Shown here: positions 8,745 to 18,600 of the stretch, in pieces
Position numbering within the stretch: position 1 is the stretch's first letter
Layout: the number at the start of each line of letters is the position of its first letter
DNA from: Lacihabitans soyangensis
GTDB lineage: Bacteria > Bacteroidota > Bacteroidia > Cytophagales > Spirosomataceae
Reading direction: 5' to 3'
Assembly (NCBI RefSeq): GCF_024343775.1
Contig: NZ_RJUF01000015.1
Coordinates: 1-64,000, forward strand
DNA length: 64,000 nucleotides
Program-made: the position numbers and the translations under genes
The notes under the pieces: generated by a model
What the model was told of the DNA's origin: nothing
The model's input: only the letters and a program-made list of their open reading frames with translations
The model's database searches: none

Positions 8745-9191
8745 TCAATAGGGTGAGGTTGCTGCTGCCGCAATTAAACTACCCACTATTGCTATTACGT
8801 AAACCCCCAGGCCTATGGCCGTAGCCGTTATGCAACCCTTCACGGTCTTATTTAGGGCAGCTTTATTGTTATCGGTAATCAGATAAACAATTAGAATTCC
8901 CCATATACCCAAACAGAAACCCCACCAAAATGCGGGAAAACCTGCAGGTTTCATGGGATCGTCATCTCCTATGTTTGATTTTGTTTCTGAATTGATGCCC
9001 AGATCTTTGAGTAGCTGTGGCTGCTCTTTGATAACACTGTCTACTGTAAAGTTAGGATTGGCCATTATAATTGACTCCAGTTGGTTTAACTTTTTAAACT
9101 CTGAAGTGAAGTCTTCGTTTTGTAAGGGCTCTTTGGCAAACGAACATACATATATACACACGCAGAAGAAGATAGTAAGGATTCTTGTCAT
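8745..9191 (-). CDS. Small two-TM protein with PAFWWG motif (paralogue A)
   Basis: This 148-residue protein has a signal peptide (MTRILTIFFCVCIYVCSFAK) and a polar region that contains the motif SEFKKLNQLE. The conserved phrase GFPAFWWGFCLG opens the first of two membrane segments, joined by a loop that contains the phrase ITDNNKAALNKTVKGC. The next gene upstream (9369-9794) has the same plan and the same motifs, so this is a tandem duplication. No function is known to me. The start at 9191 is the only ATG before the signal peptide. Confidence 0.8.
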   Translation of the reverse strand: MTRILTIFFCVCIYVCSFAKEPLQNEDFTSEFKKLNQLESIIMANPNFTVDSVIKEQPQLLKDLGINSETKSNIGDDDPMKPAGFPAFWWGFCLGIWGILIVYLITDNNKAALNKTVKGCITATAIGLGVYVIAIVGSLIAAAATSPY

Positions 9192-9317
9192 GAATTATAA
9201 TTTTATGGATGAGAAATACTTTCTAAGGTTTACTGCAAAAGTCATGCAAAAAAGATTTTCAGAGCGTTTTTTCTTCGAAATATAAATTACTGCACTGGAA
9301 AACCTCATTTTTGGGCA

Positions 9318-9343
9318 TAAAAAAACCCACCGTTGGGTGGGTC
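9318..9343 (-). terminator. Rho-independent terminator of paralogue B
   Basis: ACCCACC (9325-9331) pairs with GGTGGGT (9336-9342) around a 4-nt loop. On the minus strand the stem is followed by seven T, 25 bases beyond the stop codon at 9369. Confidence 0.85.
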
Positions 9344-9368
9344 CTTTTATAAATGCTTTTCTTGAATC

Positions 9369-9794
9369 TTAGAAAATGCTGATTGACACAACCAAAACAT
9401 AGTAAATTACCCAAACACCAGCACCTACCAAACAACCTAGGAGGGCTTTCTTAGTTTGAGCACTATCTTTATCTGTCAATACATAAACCAATATCAAACC
9501 TATCCAGCTCAATACACATCCCCACCAGAAAGCAGGAATTCCGGCAGGAAGATCAGAAGAGGCTACAGCAGATGCTGTATCAGCTTCGATGTTGATATCG
9601 GTCAATAATTCAGAGTTTTGAGACTTCAAATTATCTAACGTAGTACCTTCATTATTTTGAACGAATTTCTCGATTTTATTCAATTGCTCAAACTCTGAAT
9701 CGATAGTTTTTGCGTCAAAATTGATTGGCTCGGCTGCTGTGGCCACAGTAAAGCTCATTGCCAAAATGGTGATTAGGGAAAGGATTCTTTTCAT
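9369..9794 (-). CDS. Small two-TM protein with PAFWWG motif (paralogue B)
   Basis: This 141-residue protein has a signal peptide ending ATAAEP, then DSEFEQLNKIEKF, then GIPAFWWGCVLSW at the start of a membrane segment, the loop LTDKDSAQTKKALLGC and a second membrane segment. It is the paralogue of the gene at 8745-9191 and shares its order of motifs. A separate terminator shows it is transcribed alone. The function is unknown. Confidence 0.8.
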   Translation of the reverse strand: MKRILSLITILAMSFTVATAAEPINFDAKTIDSEFEQLNKIEKFVQNNEGTTLDNLKSQNSELLTDINIEADTASAVASSDLPAGIPAFWWGCVLSWIGLILVYVLTDKDSAQTKKALLGCLVGAGVWVIYYVLVVSISIF

Positions 9795-9978
9795 GATTTA
9801 AAAAATTTAGATGTTTAACGTTTTACAATATTAAAGATTAAAAAAATATGAACTTTTAAATGCTCAATTTTTTTTTCACAAATGAATAAGAAATGAAGCT
9901 TAAATGGAATTATACCTTCAAAAATCAACTCAATTTTTTATTTAGAGGTATTTTCGATTATAAAATAGCCCAAAACTT

Positions 9979-10488
9979 TTAAAATTTAAAAGTAACTCCG
10001 GCACTCGAAAAAGGTGCTCCCAACTCCACCATCACACCCAGATTATTTTTCAGCTGATATCTCGCTCCCAAATAACCACCGTAGAATGGGCCTGCGTTTA
10101 CACCATTGTATCCTGAGAAACCATTATCGTAACTTACCCCTCTAAAACCCACTGTAACACCCACGTAAGGATCAAGTTTATCAACAACCACATCAAATTC
10201 TTTGAGGATTTTATTGAAATGATAGGAGGCCCTACCCCCTACTGCAATAACATTTACACCCCAATTTGAACCAAAATAACCGTAGTTTCGTCGGGTAATA
10301 CCGCCCACCAAACCCACACTGACATCATCAACCAAGCCCACTTCTACCGAACCCAATACACCTAGGCCACCGTAGCCAAGGCCTAAACCAAGGTTGGCCG
10401 TTTTAGTGCCTTTTTCAAATGACTGTGCTTGGCTTGAAAAACAAACTGAAGAAAGTAAGAAAAGTAAAATTCCTGTGATTTTGTACAT
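9979..10488 (-). CDS. Small outer-membrane beta-barrel protein
   Basis: A signal peptide (MYKITGILLFLLSSVCFSSQAQS) is followed by alternating Gly- and aromatic-rich strands (NLGLGLGYGGLGVLGSVEVG) and a terminal strand ending GVTFKF with the C-terminal aromatic residue of outer-membrane barrels. At 169 residues it fits an 8-strand barrel. I chose the start at 10488 because it begins the signal peptide; an upstream in-frame ATG at 10521 adds eleven polar residues. The cargo or role cannot be deduced. Confidence 0.75.
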   Translation of the reverse strand: MYKITGILLFLLSSVCFSSQAQSFEKGTKTANLGLGLGYGGLGVLGSVEVGLVDDVSVGLVGGITRRNYGYFGSNWGVNVIAVGGRASYHFNKILKEFDVVVDKLDPYVGVTVGFRGVSYDNGFSGYNGVNAGPFYGGYLGARYQLKNNLGVMVELGAPFSSAGVTFKF

Positions 10489-10529
10489 ATAAAATAATTG
10501 GTTTGATTTATTACGATGCAATTGTAACG

Positions 10530-10550
10530 ATTGAAAACCGCATTTTCAAT
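10530..10550. repeat. Short inverted repeat upstream of the barrel gene
   Basis: ATTGAAAA at 10530-10537 and TTTTCAAT at 10543-10550 form perfect 8-bp arms around CCGCA, about 42 bases upstream of the barrel start. No T-run follows in either direction, so an operator or a 5'-leader hairpin is more likely than a terminator. Confidence 0.5.
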
Positions 10551-10713
10551 GCTTTTGGGCAGTTTTTTGAGAAACTTGAATCGTTAAAAAGCACTTACAA
10601 AATATTTCTAACGCAATTTGATGGCTCTTGAGTATAGAAAAGGCTATGAATTTAACAAGAACTACCATGAAAGACTTTTTCGAGAACAAAAAGAAAAAGG
10701 CCTTGTAATTGAA

Positions 10714-13509
10714 TTACTCAGTAGGACTTAGAGGTGGAACAAAGATTGCCGGGCAAGTAGATAAAATAGTTGGAATTATCAATGCCTGAAACCTTGTCGG
10801 AATAAGTGGACTTTGTTGAACCTCAAAAAGAGGGGGGCCTGAAACGCCATTATGATTAAGGTTAATGGCATATCGAGAACGATACATAACGTTTGAACCC
10901 AGTCTAATCAGATTTTTAGCCGTGATTCTTCCTGTTGAACTAATCTGTTGATAAATGGGTGTATCAATGGTATTTTTTATTGTTATATCTGGCCAACAAA
11001 AACCATCAAACAAGAATTTGTACGTTTGACTTAAACAACCAGTGGCATCTTTTATAGTGTAAACAGGGCCTACCTCTGGAGTGCTGACAGGTACAGAGGC
11101 TCCTGAAAAAGGAGTGGCACTTGAAATTGTTGGGCCTGAAATCGTAAAATTCGTAATGCCTGACCACGTTGGCGAAGGTAAAATCTGCAAATCTGGAGTC
11201 TGAATTGGCAACTCATTTGGACTTATAAGTTTTGTAATTGGCGATGAAGTGCTTACATCCTTAAGGATTGTGAACTGATCTCCGACGTTACCTAACTCAT
11301 TAATAAATTTAGCGTCGAGACGATTATTCTCAATTTCCAAAAGCATAGTACCTCCATTTGTGTAATCCTTAAAGGGCATTGCATGGTGTCCAGACAGACT
11401 ACTAATTGTAGAACTAGATTGAACAGTAGAGGACGAACCAACAATGGCATAGACTATTCCATTAACTGAGGCAGTGTTTGATGATGTAGTAACATAAGGA
11501 CATGAGTCAGAACTACCATCAAATTTCCCCGAAGAAGAATTTATATTATGCGTTGAGGCATTAAAGTTAGCATGTGGAAGAAATGTCGGTGAACCAAACA
11601 AATTCTTTAACTGCTTTGAACGCTCATATACGTGGCTATGACCGTTAAGAACTAAGTCAACCTTATGTGCTTCAAAAACAGGAACGAGATTGTTAGCTAA
11701 ATCTAGCAATTCCTTTCGGGTATCTGAATCATAAGAACCTTTGGTATAAGGTGGATGGTGAAAAATAACAACTGTCCATTTGATTGAAGGATTGGCGTCA
11801 TTGGCTGTTAAATCTGCCATAAGCCATGATTTTTGAGCACTCGCTAGCGTTTCGCTAAGTTTAACATTACCCTCTGAGCCGTAACTATCCAAACTAACAA
11901 AATGGATGTTTCCATAATTAAATGAATAATAACCCTTGGCATTAGACGGTACACCTCCCGACTGCCCTTTTTCTAGATTTTGAAAAATTTCGAAAAAAGA
12001 ATAATTCCTAGAATTGGCGTCAACAATATCTGTTGAAGGACCTATGCCAGGATATATATTGGTGTAACTGTAAGGGATACTATTCCGAATAGAATTTTTC
12101 AGCCCACTCCCTCTAGACTCATAATAGTCGTGATTTCCAGGACAAGAAAAAATAGTGGCCTGTTTCATCATTTTTGAACCTTGAAAAGGATTGAAGAAAT
12201 AATTTTGATATTCTGAATTCGTACCGTTCAGATAGGCATTATCTCCAAGTAGCATCCAAAAATCTAATTGAGGATTACCATTAGCCGTCATCCAATTATT
12301 GAAACCCGTCAATACAGAACTCTGAACCTCATTATAATTTGTGGCAGTTGGTGCATATGGCATTCCGGGATTTGGATAATCAACATCGCCGTTTTGACTG
12401 TAACCCGCATCTCCTGTTACCCATATTCTTGTTTTTTTAGATTTAACCTGAGCTGCGGTGATAGGGCCGGTAACAAAATAATTATTGGGTCCCACCTCCA
12501 AGCTTGTGAATGCCGGATTGTTAACCCCAATTTCATAGAAATATTTTGTGTTAGGAATAAGGCCAGTTATATTTATGATATGATCATTGGTGGATACTCC
12601 AGTCCAAACTGTTGCGGTTGAAGGCAAATCTGTTGATTTCCAAATTTTAACAACCCCAACAGCAGCCAGATTTGTTGTCCATCTTATTTGTTTGGTAATT
12701 TCTGAAGGTCTACTATTGGCTGTTGTACCATCATTGGCTAACTGCAAATAAGGCCCACGGGTGATGGCTGGGGTAAGTGGGCCTACCACACCAGTTAACT
12801 CTATGTCAAAAAAAGAATCAGAAGAAGAGGTAGTATAGGCAGGCAAAGTTGTGGTTGAATTTGCTCCTTGATGTATTTCTACCGTAATAGTGATCGTATT
12901 AATAGTTGGATGTAAAGGAAAACTACCGTTCGGTATATTATGACTTATTGAACTTGAAGGCCACCAGAAATTAGTTTCGTTGATGTTCGGATTTATTACG
13001 GGAGTGGAATTAGTTATCACTCCGCTTGGCAGATTTACCCTGTAGACCTCCGCTCCATTAAAATAAACCACGGCTCCGTCGTCTGCTTTTAGTTTCAAAT
13101 TAAATGAACTGTAGTCTGCCAAATTATGCCCTCCATTGGCGATGTCAACAACAATAGACTTTCTGTAATAGGTAACCAGTGGTTTTTGAGTGGCATCACT
13201 TCCATAGGGAATTTGAGCTGTAGATGAAAAAGGAACTGTAGCCGCATAAGAACTACTTCCAGCTTTATAACCTAGCGGCAAAATATTTGATGGGCTATTA
13301 TCCCAACCAGCCGGAACAAAGGTATTGTATAGTGGTGACGTCCAATTTACGATTCCTGCAGAAGTACCGGTGTTATAATCGTCAGGACCGGTATAAACTA
13401 CATTGCTGAAATACTTCCAACCTATGGAACCAAAATTCAGGGGCATTTGAGCCATCAATAATTTCGTAGAAACCAATAAGAGTACTGCCAGAAATTTTAA
13501 TGATTTCAT
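10714..13509 (-). CDS. Secreted purple-acid-phosphatase-like metallophosphoesterase
   Basis: After a signal peptide (ending LLMAQ) comes an N-terminal beta-sandwich region (about 30-240). A purple-acid-phosphatase N-terminal FN3-like domain follows (RGPYLQLANDGTTAN, about 250-355), then the metallophosphoesterase core. The motifs appear in the family order: GDAGY (about 367), GDNAY (about 421), GNHDYYE (about 457), HHPPY (about 583) and GHSHVYER (about 621). These supply the dinuclear-metal ligands, including the Tyr of GDNAY. The C-terminal 230 residues hold an Ig-like part and a stretch (GRITAKNLIRLGSNVMYRS) that looks like a diverged 3-coathanger module. It probably hydrolyses phosphate esters outside the cell. 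T9SS export is likely but no classical Por tail is seen. Confidence 0.9.
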   Translation of the reverse strand: MKSLKFLAVLLLVSTKLLMAQMPLNFGSIGWKYFSNVVYTGPDDYNTGTSAGIVNWTSPLYNTFVPAGWDNSPSNILPLGYKAGSSSYAATVPFSSTAQIPYGSDATQKPLVTYYRKSIVVDIANGGHNLADYSSFNLKLKADDGAVVYFNGAEVYRVNLPSGVITNSTPVINPNINETNFWWPSSSISHNIPNGSFPLHPTINTITITVEIHQGANSTTTLPAYTTSSSDSFFDIELTGVVGPLTPAITRGPYLQLANDGTTANSRPSEITKQIRWTTNLAAVGVVKIWKSTDLPSTATVWTGVSTNDHIINITGLIPNTKYFYEIGVNNPAFTSLEVGPNNYFVTGPITAAQVKSKKTRIWVTGDAGYSQNGDVDYPNPGMPYAPTATNYNEVQSSVLTGFNNWMTANGNPQLDFWMLLGDNAYLNGTNSEYQNYFFNPFQGSKMMKQATIFSCPGNHDYYESRGSGLKNSIRNSIPYSYTNIYPGIGPSTDIVDANSRNYSFFEIFQNLEKGQSGGVPSNAKGYYSFNYGNIHFVSLDSYGSEGNVKLSETLASAQKSWLMADLTANDANPSIKWTVVIFHHPPYTKGSYDSDTRKELLDLANNLVPVFEAHKVDLVLNGHSHVYERSKQLKNLFGSPTFLPHANFNASTHNINSSSGKFDGSSDSCPYVTTSSNTASVNGIVYAIVGSSSTVQSSSTISSLSGHHAMPFKDYTNGGTMLLEIENNRLDAKFINELGNVGDQFTILKDVSTSSPITKLISPNELPIQTPDLQILPSPTWSGITNFTISGPTISSATPFSGASVPVSTPEVGPVYTIKDATGCLSQTYKFLFDGFCWPDITIKNTIDTPIYQQISSTGRITAKNLIRLGSNVMYRSRYAINLNHNGVSGPPLFEVQQSPLIPTRFQALIIPTILSTCPAIFVPPLSPTE

Positions 13510-13562
13510 AGTTTGATAATTAAGATTGTTTCTTCAAATAGAAATTTAAATATTTAAGAGCT

Positions 13563-13587
13563 AAAAAAAAATGACCCTTGACAGGTC
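13563..13587 (-). terminator. Weak terminator candidate after the O-antigen-ligase-type gene
   Basis: A short GACC...GGTC stem at 13573-13587 is followed on the minus strand by nine T. It lies downstream of the stop at 13636 and upstream of the phosphatase gene. The stem is only 4-5 bp, so confidence is low. Confidence 0.35.
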
Positions 13588-13635
13588 TTCTCACAAAATA
13601 TCAATATCTGACAACATTTTGGACCATTGAAAATT

Positions 13636-15543
13636 TCAGTTTTGGTTTAAAATTCCCATAATAGAATCATACTTTAAGCGATTGTTTTCAACAGTCGCCT
13701 TAGTTACATTTTGCAAGCATTTTTGAGCAGCTTTCTTGTCTCCCATTAGTGCCAAGCAATACGTCTTGTTGAGATAAGTCAACTGGTACATATTGTCAAA
13801 AGACAGCACATAATCATAAAGTTCCAAAGCTTTTTCGTACCGTTTATCCAACATATACATGGTGGCCAAGTCCAAAATATTGGTATGCTTTCTTGGAGCT
13901 ATAGATCGCAGTTTTTCATAAGTTTCTATGCCAGCTGCATTTTGGCCACTTTCAAACTGTATCAACCCTAGCTGTGAAAGCAAAATTGGGTGATCGGGCA
14001 TGATAGTCAGTTGATTCTTAAAGTGTTTTACCAGGCTCTTGTAATGCTCTTGTCTTAGGTTGGCCATTGAAGGCTCAGCCATCAGAGTGCTTCGAATCAA
14101 ACCGTTTTTCAAGAGCATATCGTATTTACCTATGGTTGTGTTTTCTAGGAGCTCATCGTATTGATTAATAAGAAATACGTTGTCAGTTTGAAGTTTAATA
14201 TTGTTCCATGTTTTGTAATTGTCAAAAGTTTTGAACACTAACTGATAGCCTAACAAAGAAAATAACAACACCATACCAATCCCAAATATTTTTTGGGCTT
14301 TCGAAATTATAAAAGTCTTACTTTCCGAATTTTGAGATATAAAAATAAGTAATGTAAAAAGTATTAACTGAGAAATAAGGCCTTCGAAATTAGTAAAGTG
14401 AAAACCCACATAAGCCACAATCACTGCCAAAATCATCCCTTTTTGAAGATGGCCTATATTTGATTTTTTCCGAAACAACACCAACAATGTTGCGAATATG
14501 AGAGCTAAATAGCTTAATAAACCCAACAGACCTGTGTCAACCAATTTGTCTAGTAAGAAATTATGAGAGCGGTCGTACCAATCATCGGAATTATGAAATG
14601 CGTTTTGATAATGTTCCGTAAAAAAGTAAACAAAGTGTTCTTTCCCCCAGCCCAAAAATGGTTTTTCGTGCCAAAAAAGTGCAATGGTTTTCCATATATA
14701 AACGCGTATAAAAGTACTGTTGTCATTTATAGAGAAATTTGTAATCCTGGCAAAACCACTTTTTAAACCTATGAGTTTAATGAATACCAATACACCCACA
14801 ACCACTACCACAGTATAAGTCAAGCCTAAAGCTTTCCTACTGTGTTTAAAAACATTCCAAAAATATAACGCAGAGACAAATAGGCTCGCAAACAAGGCCA
14901 CAAAGGCTCCCCTCGAGCCTGTACTTATGATACCAAGTCCGAAAAGCAACAAACCCAAGCCACAAATAGATGAAATAACAACTTTGTTCTTACCATCGCC
15001 TATAATTATGGAAATGAAATAACTCCAAAGCAAAATAAAATGAAAAATCAAGTAAAATGCCAGAGTTAGCGGATTAGCAAATGTTCCCTGTGCCCGTGTG
15101 AAATCTTTACCGGCATATTGAAAAAAGGCCACTATAGAAACTATACAAGCCACAATAACCGACACAAAACCAATACTTTGCCAAGTACTGTTTTCAATTT
15201 TCTTCTGAGAAAACATTAAATAAAAAACGACGAAGAACATAAAAGCCACGACTCCATCCATTCGCTCAAAGGTGGAGTAAAAACTCAGCGTTGGGCTAAC
15301 CGAAACAAGACCAGAAACAGCGACTAAGAGCAAATTAAGCAACAGTGCTACCCCAATAAAGTTGATTTTGAAATCTAAAAATTGGGATTTAAGAACATCG
15401 AATCCCTTGACAACCCCAAAGACCACTATCATAAACCAAAAGGCTAGGACTTTGGGAGTATGGTAGCCAAAATCATACTTTTTGAAAAAAAACAGTGGTA
15501 TCAAGCTTAGCAAAACAAAAAAAACAAGAGAGCTTTTTTTCAT
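13636..15543 (-). CDS. O-antigen ligase / polymerase-type membrane protein with C-terminal TPR
   Basis: About twelve hydrophobic segments fill residues 1-430. The family signature is present: STGSRGA near residue 206, and a large periplasmic loop holding WYDRSHNFLLDKLVDTGLLG near 325, as in the Wzy/WaaL (O-antigen ligase, PF04932) superfamily. Residues 490-635 are TPR-like (YEKALELYDYVLSF). Members transfer or polymerise lipid-linked sugar chains at the periplasmic face. In Bacteroidota similar proteins can act in A-LPS ligation or protein O-glycosylation, but the substrate cannot be read from this locus because no other glycan gene adjoins it. Confidence 0.85.
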   Translation of the reverse strand: MKKSSLVFFVLLSLIPLFFFKKYDFGYHTPKVLAFWFMIVVFGVVKGFDVLKSQFLDFKINFIGVALLLNLLLVAVSGLVSVSPTLSFYSTFERMDGVVAFMFFVVFYLMFSQKKIENSTWQSIGFVSVIVACIVSIVAFFQYAGKDFTRAQGTFANPLTLAFYLIFHFILLWSYFISIIIGDGKNKVVISSICGLGLLLFGLGIISTGSRGAFVALFASLFVSALYFWNVFKHSRKALGLTYTVVVVVGVLVFIKLIGLKSGFARITNFSINDNSTFIRVYIWKTIALFWHEKPFLGWGKEHFVYFFTEHYQNAFHNSDDWYDRSHNFLLDKLVDTGLLGLLSYLALIFATLLVLFRKKSNIGHLQKGMILAVIVAYVGFHFTNFEGLISQLILFTLLIFISQNSESKTFIISKAQKIFGIGMVLLFSLLGYQLVFKTFDNYKTWNNIKLQTDNVFLINQYDELLENTTIGKYDMLLKNGLIRSTLMAEPSMANLRQEHYKSLVKHFKNQLTIMPDHPILLSQLGLIQFESGQNAAGIETYEKLRSIAPRKHTNILDLATMYMLDKRYEKALELYDYVLSFDNMYQLTYLNKTYCLALMGDKKAAQKCLQNVTKATVENNRLKYDSIMGILNQN

Positions 15544-15608
15544 AAATCAATATTTATTTGTGTCCTTGAGGGTGGGAAGCATAAATCTTATAACAATATC
15601 GTCTTTGT

Positions 15609-15646
15609 AAAAATGGAAACCAACAAAAAAATTGGTTTCCATTTTT
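15609..15646 (-). terminator. Strong Rho-independent terminator of the five-module protein
   Basis: AAATGGAAACCAA (15611-15623) pairs with TTGGTTTCCATTT (15632-15644). On the minus strand the stem ends in TTTTT, immediately after the stop codon at 15649. Confidence 0.9.
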
Positions 15647-15648
15647 TA

Positions 15649-18600
15649 TTAAAAACAGCCGCCAGTATTCGCCAAAAACAATGTTCCAGTATCAGCTAAG
15701 AAACCAGGTTGTAGTTCAATTACTCGAGCAGTGTAGCTGGATTTGGCCGTGCCGGTAATCTTATTCGTGGCTGTAACTTTTCCTGAAATATTTGCCGAGG
15801 CTATTTTAGTGAACACCCCCGTACTCACGTCATCAGTAGGGCTCCCCAGCGTATGTGTAAGTAAACATGGGCCTATTGTTAATGCATAACTCATCTCTCC
15901 AGTAGATGTGCAGGGGCCATTGGAACACCTAAAACTATAGACTTTATCTACCGACGGCGTTACGGTTCGAGGATTTGTGGTACTTAGGTTTTCCCATACC
16001 ACAGTTTGAGTGCCGCATCCTGTGGCCGTCAGTACAACTGGCGAACCCGTCGATGGTGAAAATGTTGGCGAAGCTGTAAGGCTTGTCGGTTGATTAATTA
16101 TTATTGGGTATATAGTAATAGAACTAGAAACTGGTGATGATACACCATTGCCCATACACGAAACAGTGTACGTGGAAGGTATCGTGGGCGAAACATTTAT
16201 TGAACCATTAGTTGATGCAAACGCAATGGTACTTCCACCTAAAAACCAAACCGTTTGACTTCCAGCTGGACAACCACTTCCCGTAAGCGTTGGTCCACTT
16301 GGTGCATTACCTATACATGAGGAAGTAGAGGACGTAGATAAAATAGGAGCCGAAACTACTGTTGCTGTGGGCATCAATATTGTGATAGGTCCTCCAATGT
16401 CTGTCTGGTTATTTATGATGTTCAATACATCTGCATTTGCAAAAGTTAAAACTATTGGATTTGCCGAGCCATCTACTTTAAATGTCCGGCCATTTATAGC
16501 ACTAGATTTTGCTACAGGTACTACAAAAAAGTATTTAGAACTCCCTGCAGATATGGACTCGTAAAAATAAGAACTGGCTCCATAAAATTGAAAATTCAAA
16601 TTACTGCTAGTTCCACTGGTATGATTACTGGTTATAAGTGTAGCAGTATTAAGATCATTTACACTATTTTTATACAATAGATACTCCCCGTCAGAGGCAG
16701 TTGCAGTCCCTGAAGTCTGAACCTTAATGTTTCTGATTGTTGATGGAAATATTGGAGATTCTACTTTGAAGGTGTAAACTGATTGGAGAGCAGACCCATA
16801 GGAGGTTGTATTCGCTGGTGTTGTCAAAGAACTAATTATTACATTATTGGCTGTAATAGTTTGAAAATCTGCCACATCACCCAATACCTGAGTAAGGATA
16901 GGAATTTCAGCAAAAGCTATAGAGGTAGGATTGCTGGCCGCATTTATTTTAATGGTATGGCCATTAACAGCTGCATTTTTAACTTCCACGGTAAGTGTAA
17001 TATATACATCTCCACTGATTGTGGGTAAACCTGTAAAACTCACAAGTTCTCCATTTCCTGATAAATTAGAAGTTGATTTTATACCGTTCGTAAAAAAAAA
17101 GTAATCTCTAAAATCATTGTAAATAGTCGGAGTGAAAGACCAAAAATAACTGGAACTAGTACTATTAGAAACTCGCATATGTATTTGTCCAAAATCCCCA
17201 TTTACATAAGTTCCTGAGGTGGTAAAGGTTAAGGCACTCAATTTAACGGGCCCATTTGCTGAGCTTATTTTGGCTTGATATATAATATTATGAGGGGCTA
17301 CCATTCCCGAAAGGCCTTGTGGAAGATTACCTGCCGGTACCGGCAATGCTGTGTAAGTTACGTTAGAACTTGATATGACCATAGTGCCGGCCAAATTGGA
17401 TTGTGAATTAGTAACTACGGTACTCGGCATGGAGTAAGTAACTGCAACAGGATTAAGAGCTCCATTGATTTTTATGGTATTTCCTATAATGGCTGTATTT
17501 TTTACATTGGCTATAATATACAGATAGGTAGGACTACCCGACAATACTGTAGATAAGCCGGTAAAATTTACAACTTCTGTGGCCCCTGTTGAGGTAGCTG
17601 ATGTACCTAATAATGCTGTGGAATAGGTGCTTGCATCACCGGAATATAATGAAAAATTGGTTATATCTCCTGATGCATACGTTCCTGAAGTGGTTACAGA
17701 AAGAGCAGTAATTACGGCAGTGGTTGATGAAGGGTCAATTTTCATTTTATAAATTACAGCCGCACCGCTTCTATATATATTTATTGGTGGTACAGATTCT
17801 GTGGTATGGGTCACGGTTGGTGAACCAACTGTATGTACATCCGAAAGGTCAGTTTGGCTATTTGTAACTGTTGGTACCAAAGGGATAGTATTTGTATAAT
17901 TTAACATCGTCAACGACAAGGGACCAGATAATCCATTTATTTTAAAGGTTTTCCCGACCGAAGTACCCGGTTTTACTTTCAACTTTATAAAATAATATTT
18001 ACTTGTGCCGTTAGGAATGTTTGACAGAATAATGAAACTGCTTGATAGTGTAATTTGACCACTTGTTAGGCCAACATTCAAAAAATTAACTTTTACTGCG
18101 GTAGCCAAAGAATTGGTGGTGTTTTCATATAACTCGACGGATTCAATATCCGATGGTAGTAATGTTCCTGAAAATGGGATGGTCATTGTTGAAATTCTTT
18201 GTGATCCACCATTTGAGGTCACTTTTAGTACGTGCACCAAGTTATTTAGTCCGGCATATAATATGCCGGATGGAGCGGCCTCGGTGCTCAAAGTAATAGC
18301 CCTAGTGCCGACAGTTTGAACACCTGTTAAATTAGATTGCAAATTCGTAGAAATTGCACCAGCCGTGGAAAACGTAACAATTGCTGGATCCACCGCTCCG
18401 TTTACAAAAATAGTTCTTCCTGCTACTGCCCCAGGTTTGAGATTAGCAATCAAAGTTATTTCCATGGAATTAACAGTTGGTGCAATAGTATAGCAACTTG
18501 ATGGAGACGGTAATGTAAAAGTAATAGTCTCTCCAGCTGAAGGGGTTGCAGGAGTAACTGAAGAAATGAAGCAGGTACTAAACCCAGTTCCGGTAATTGA

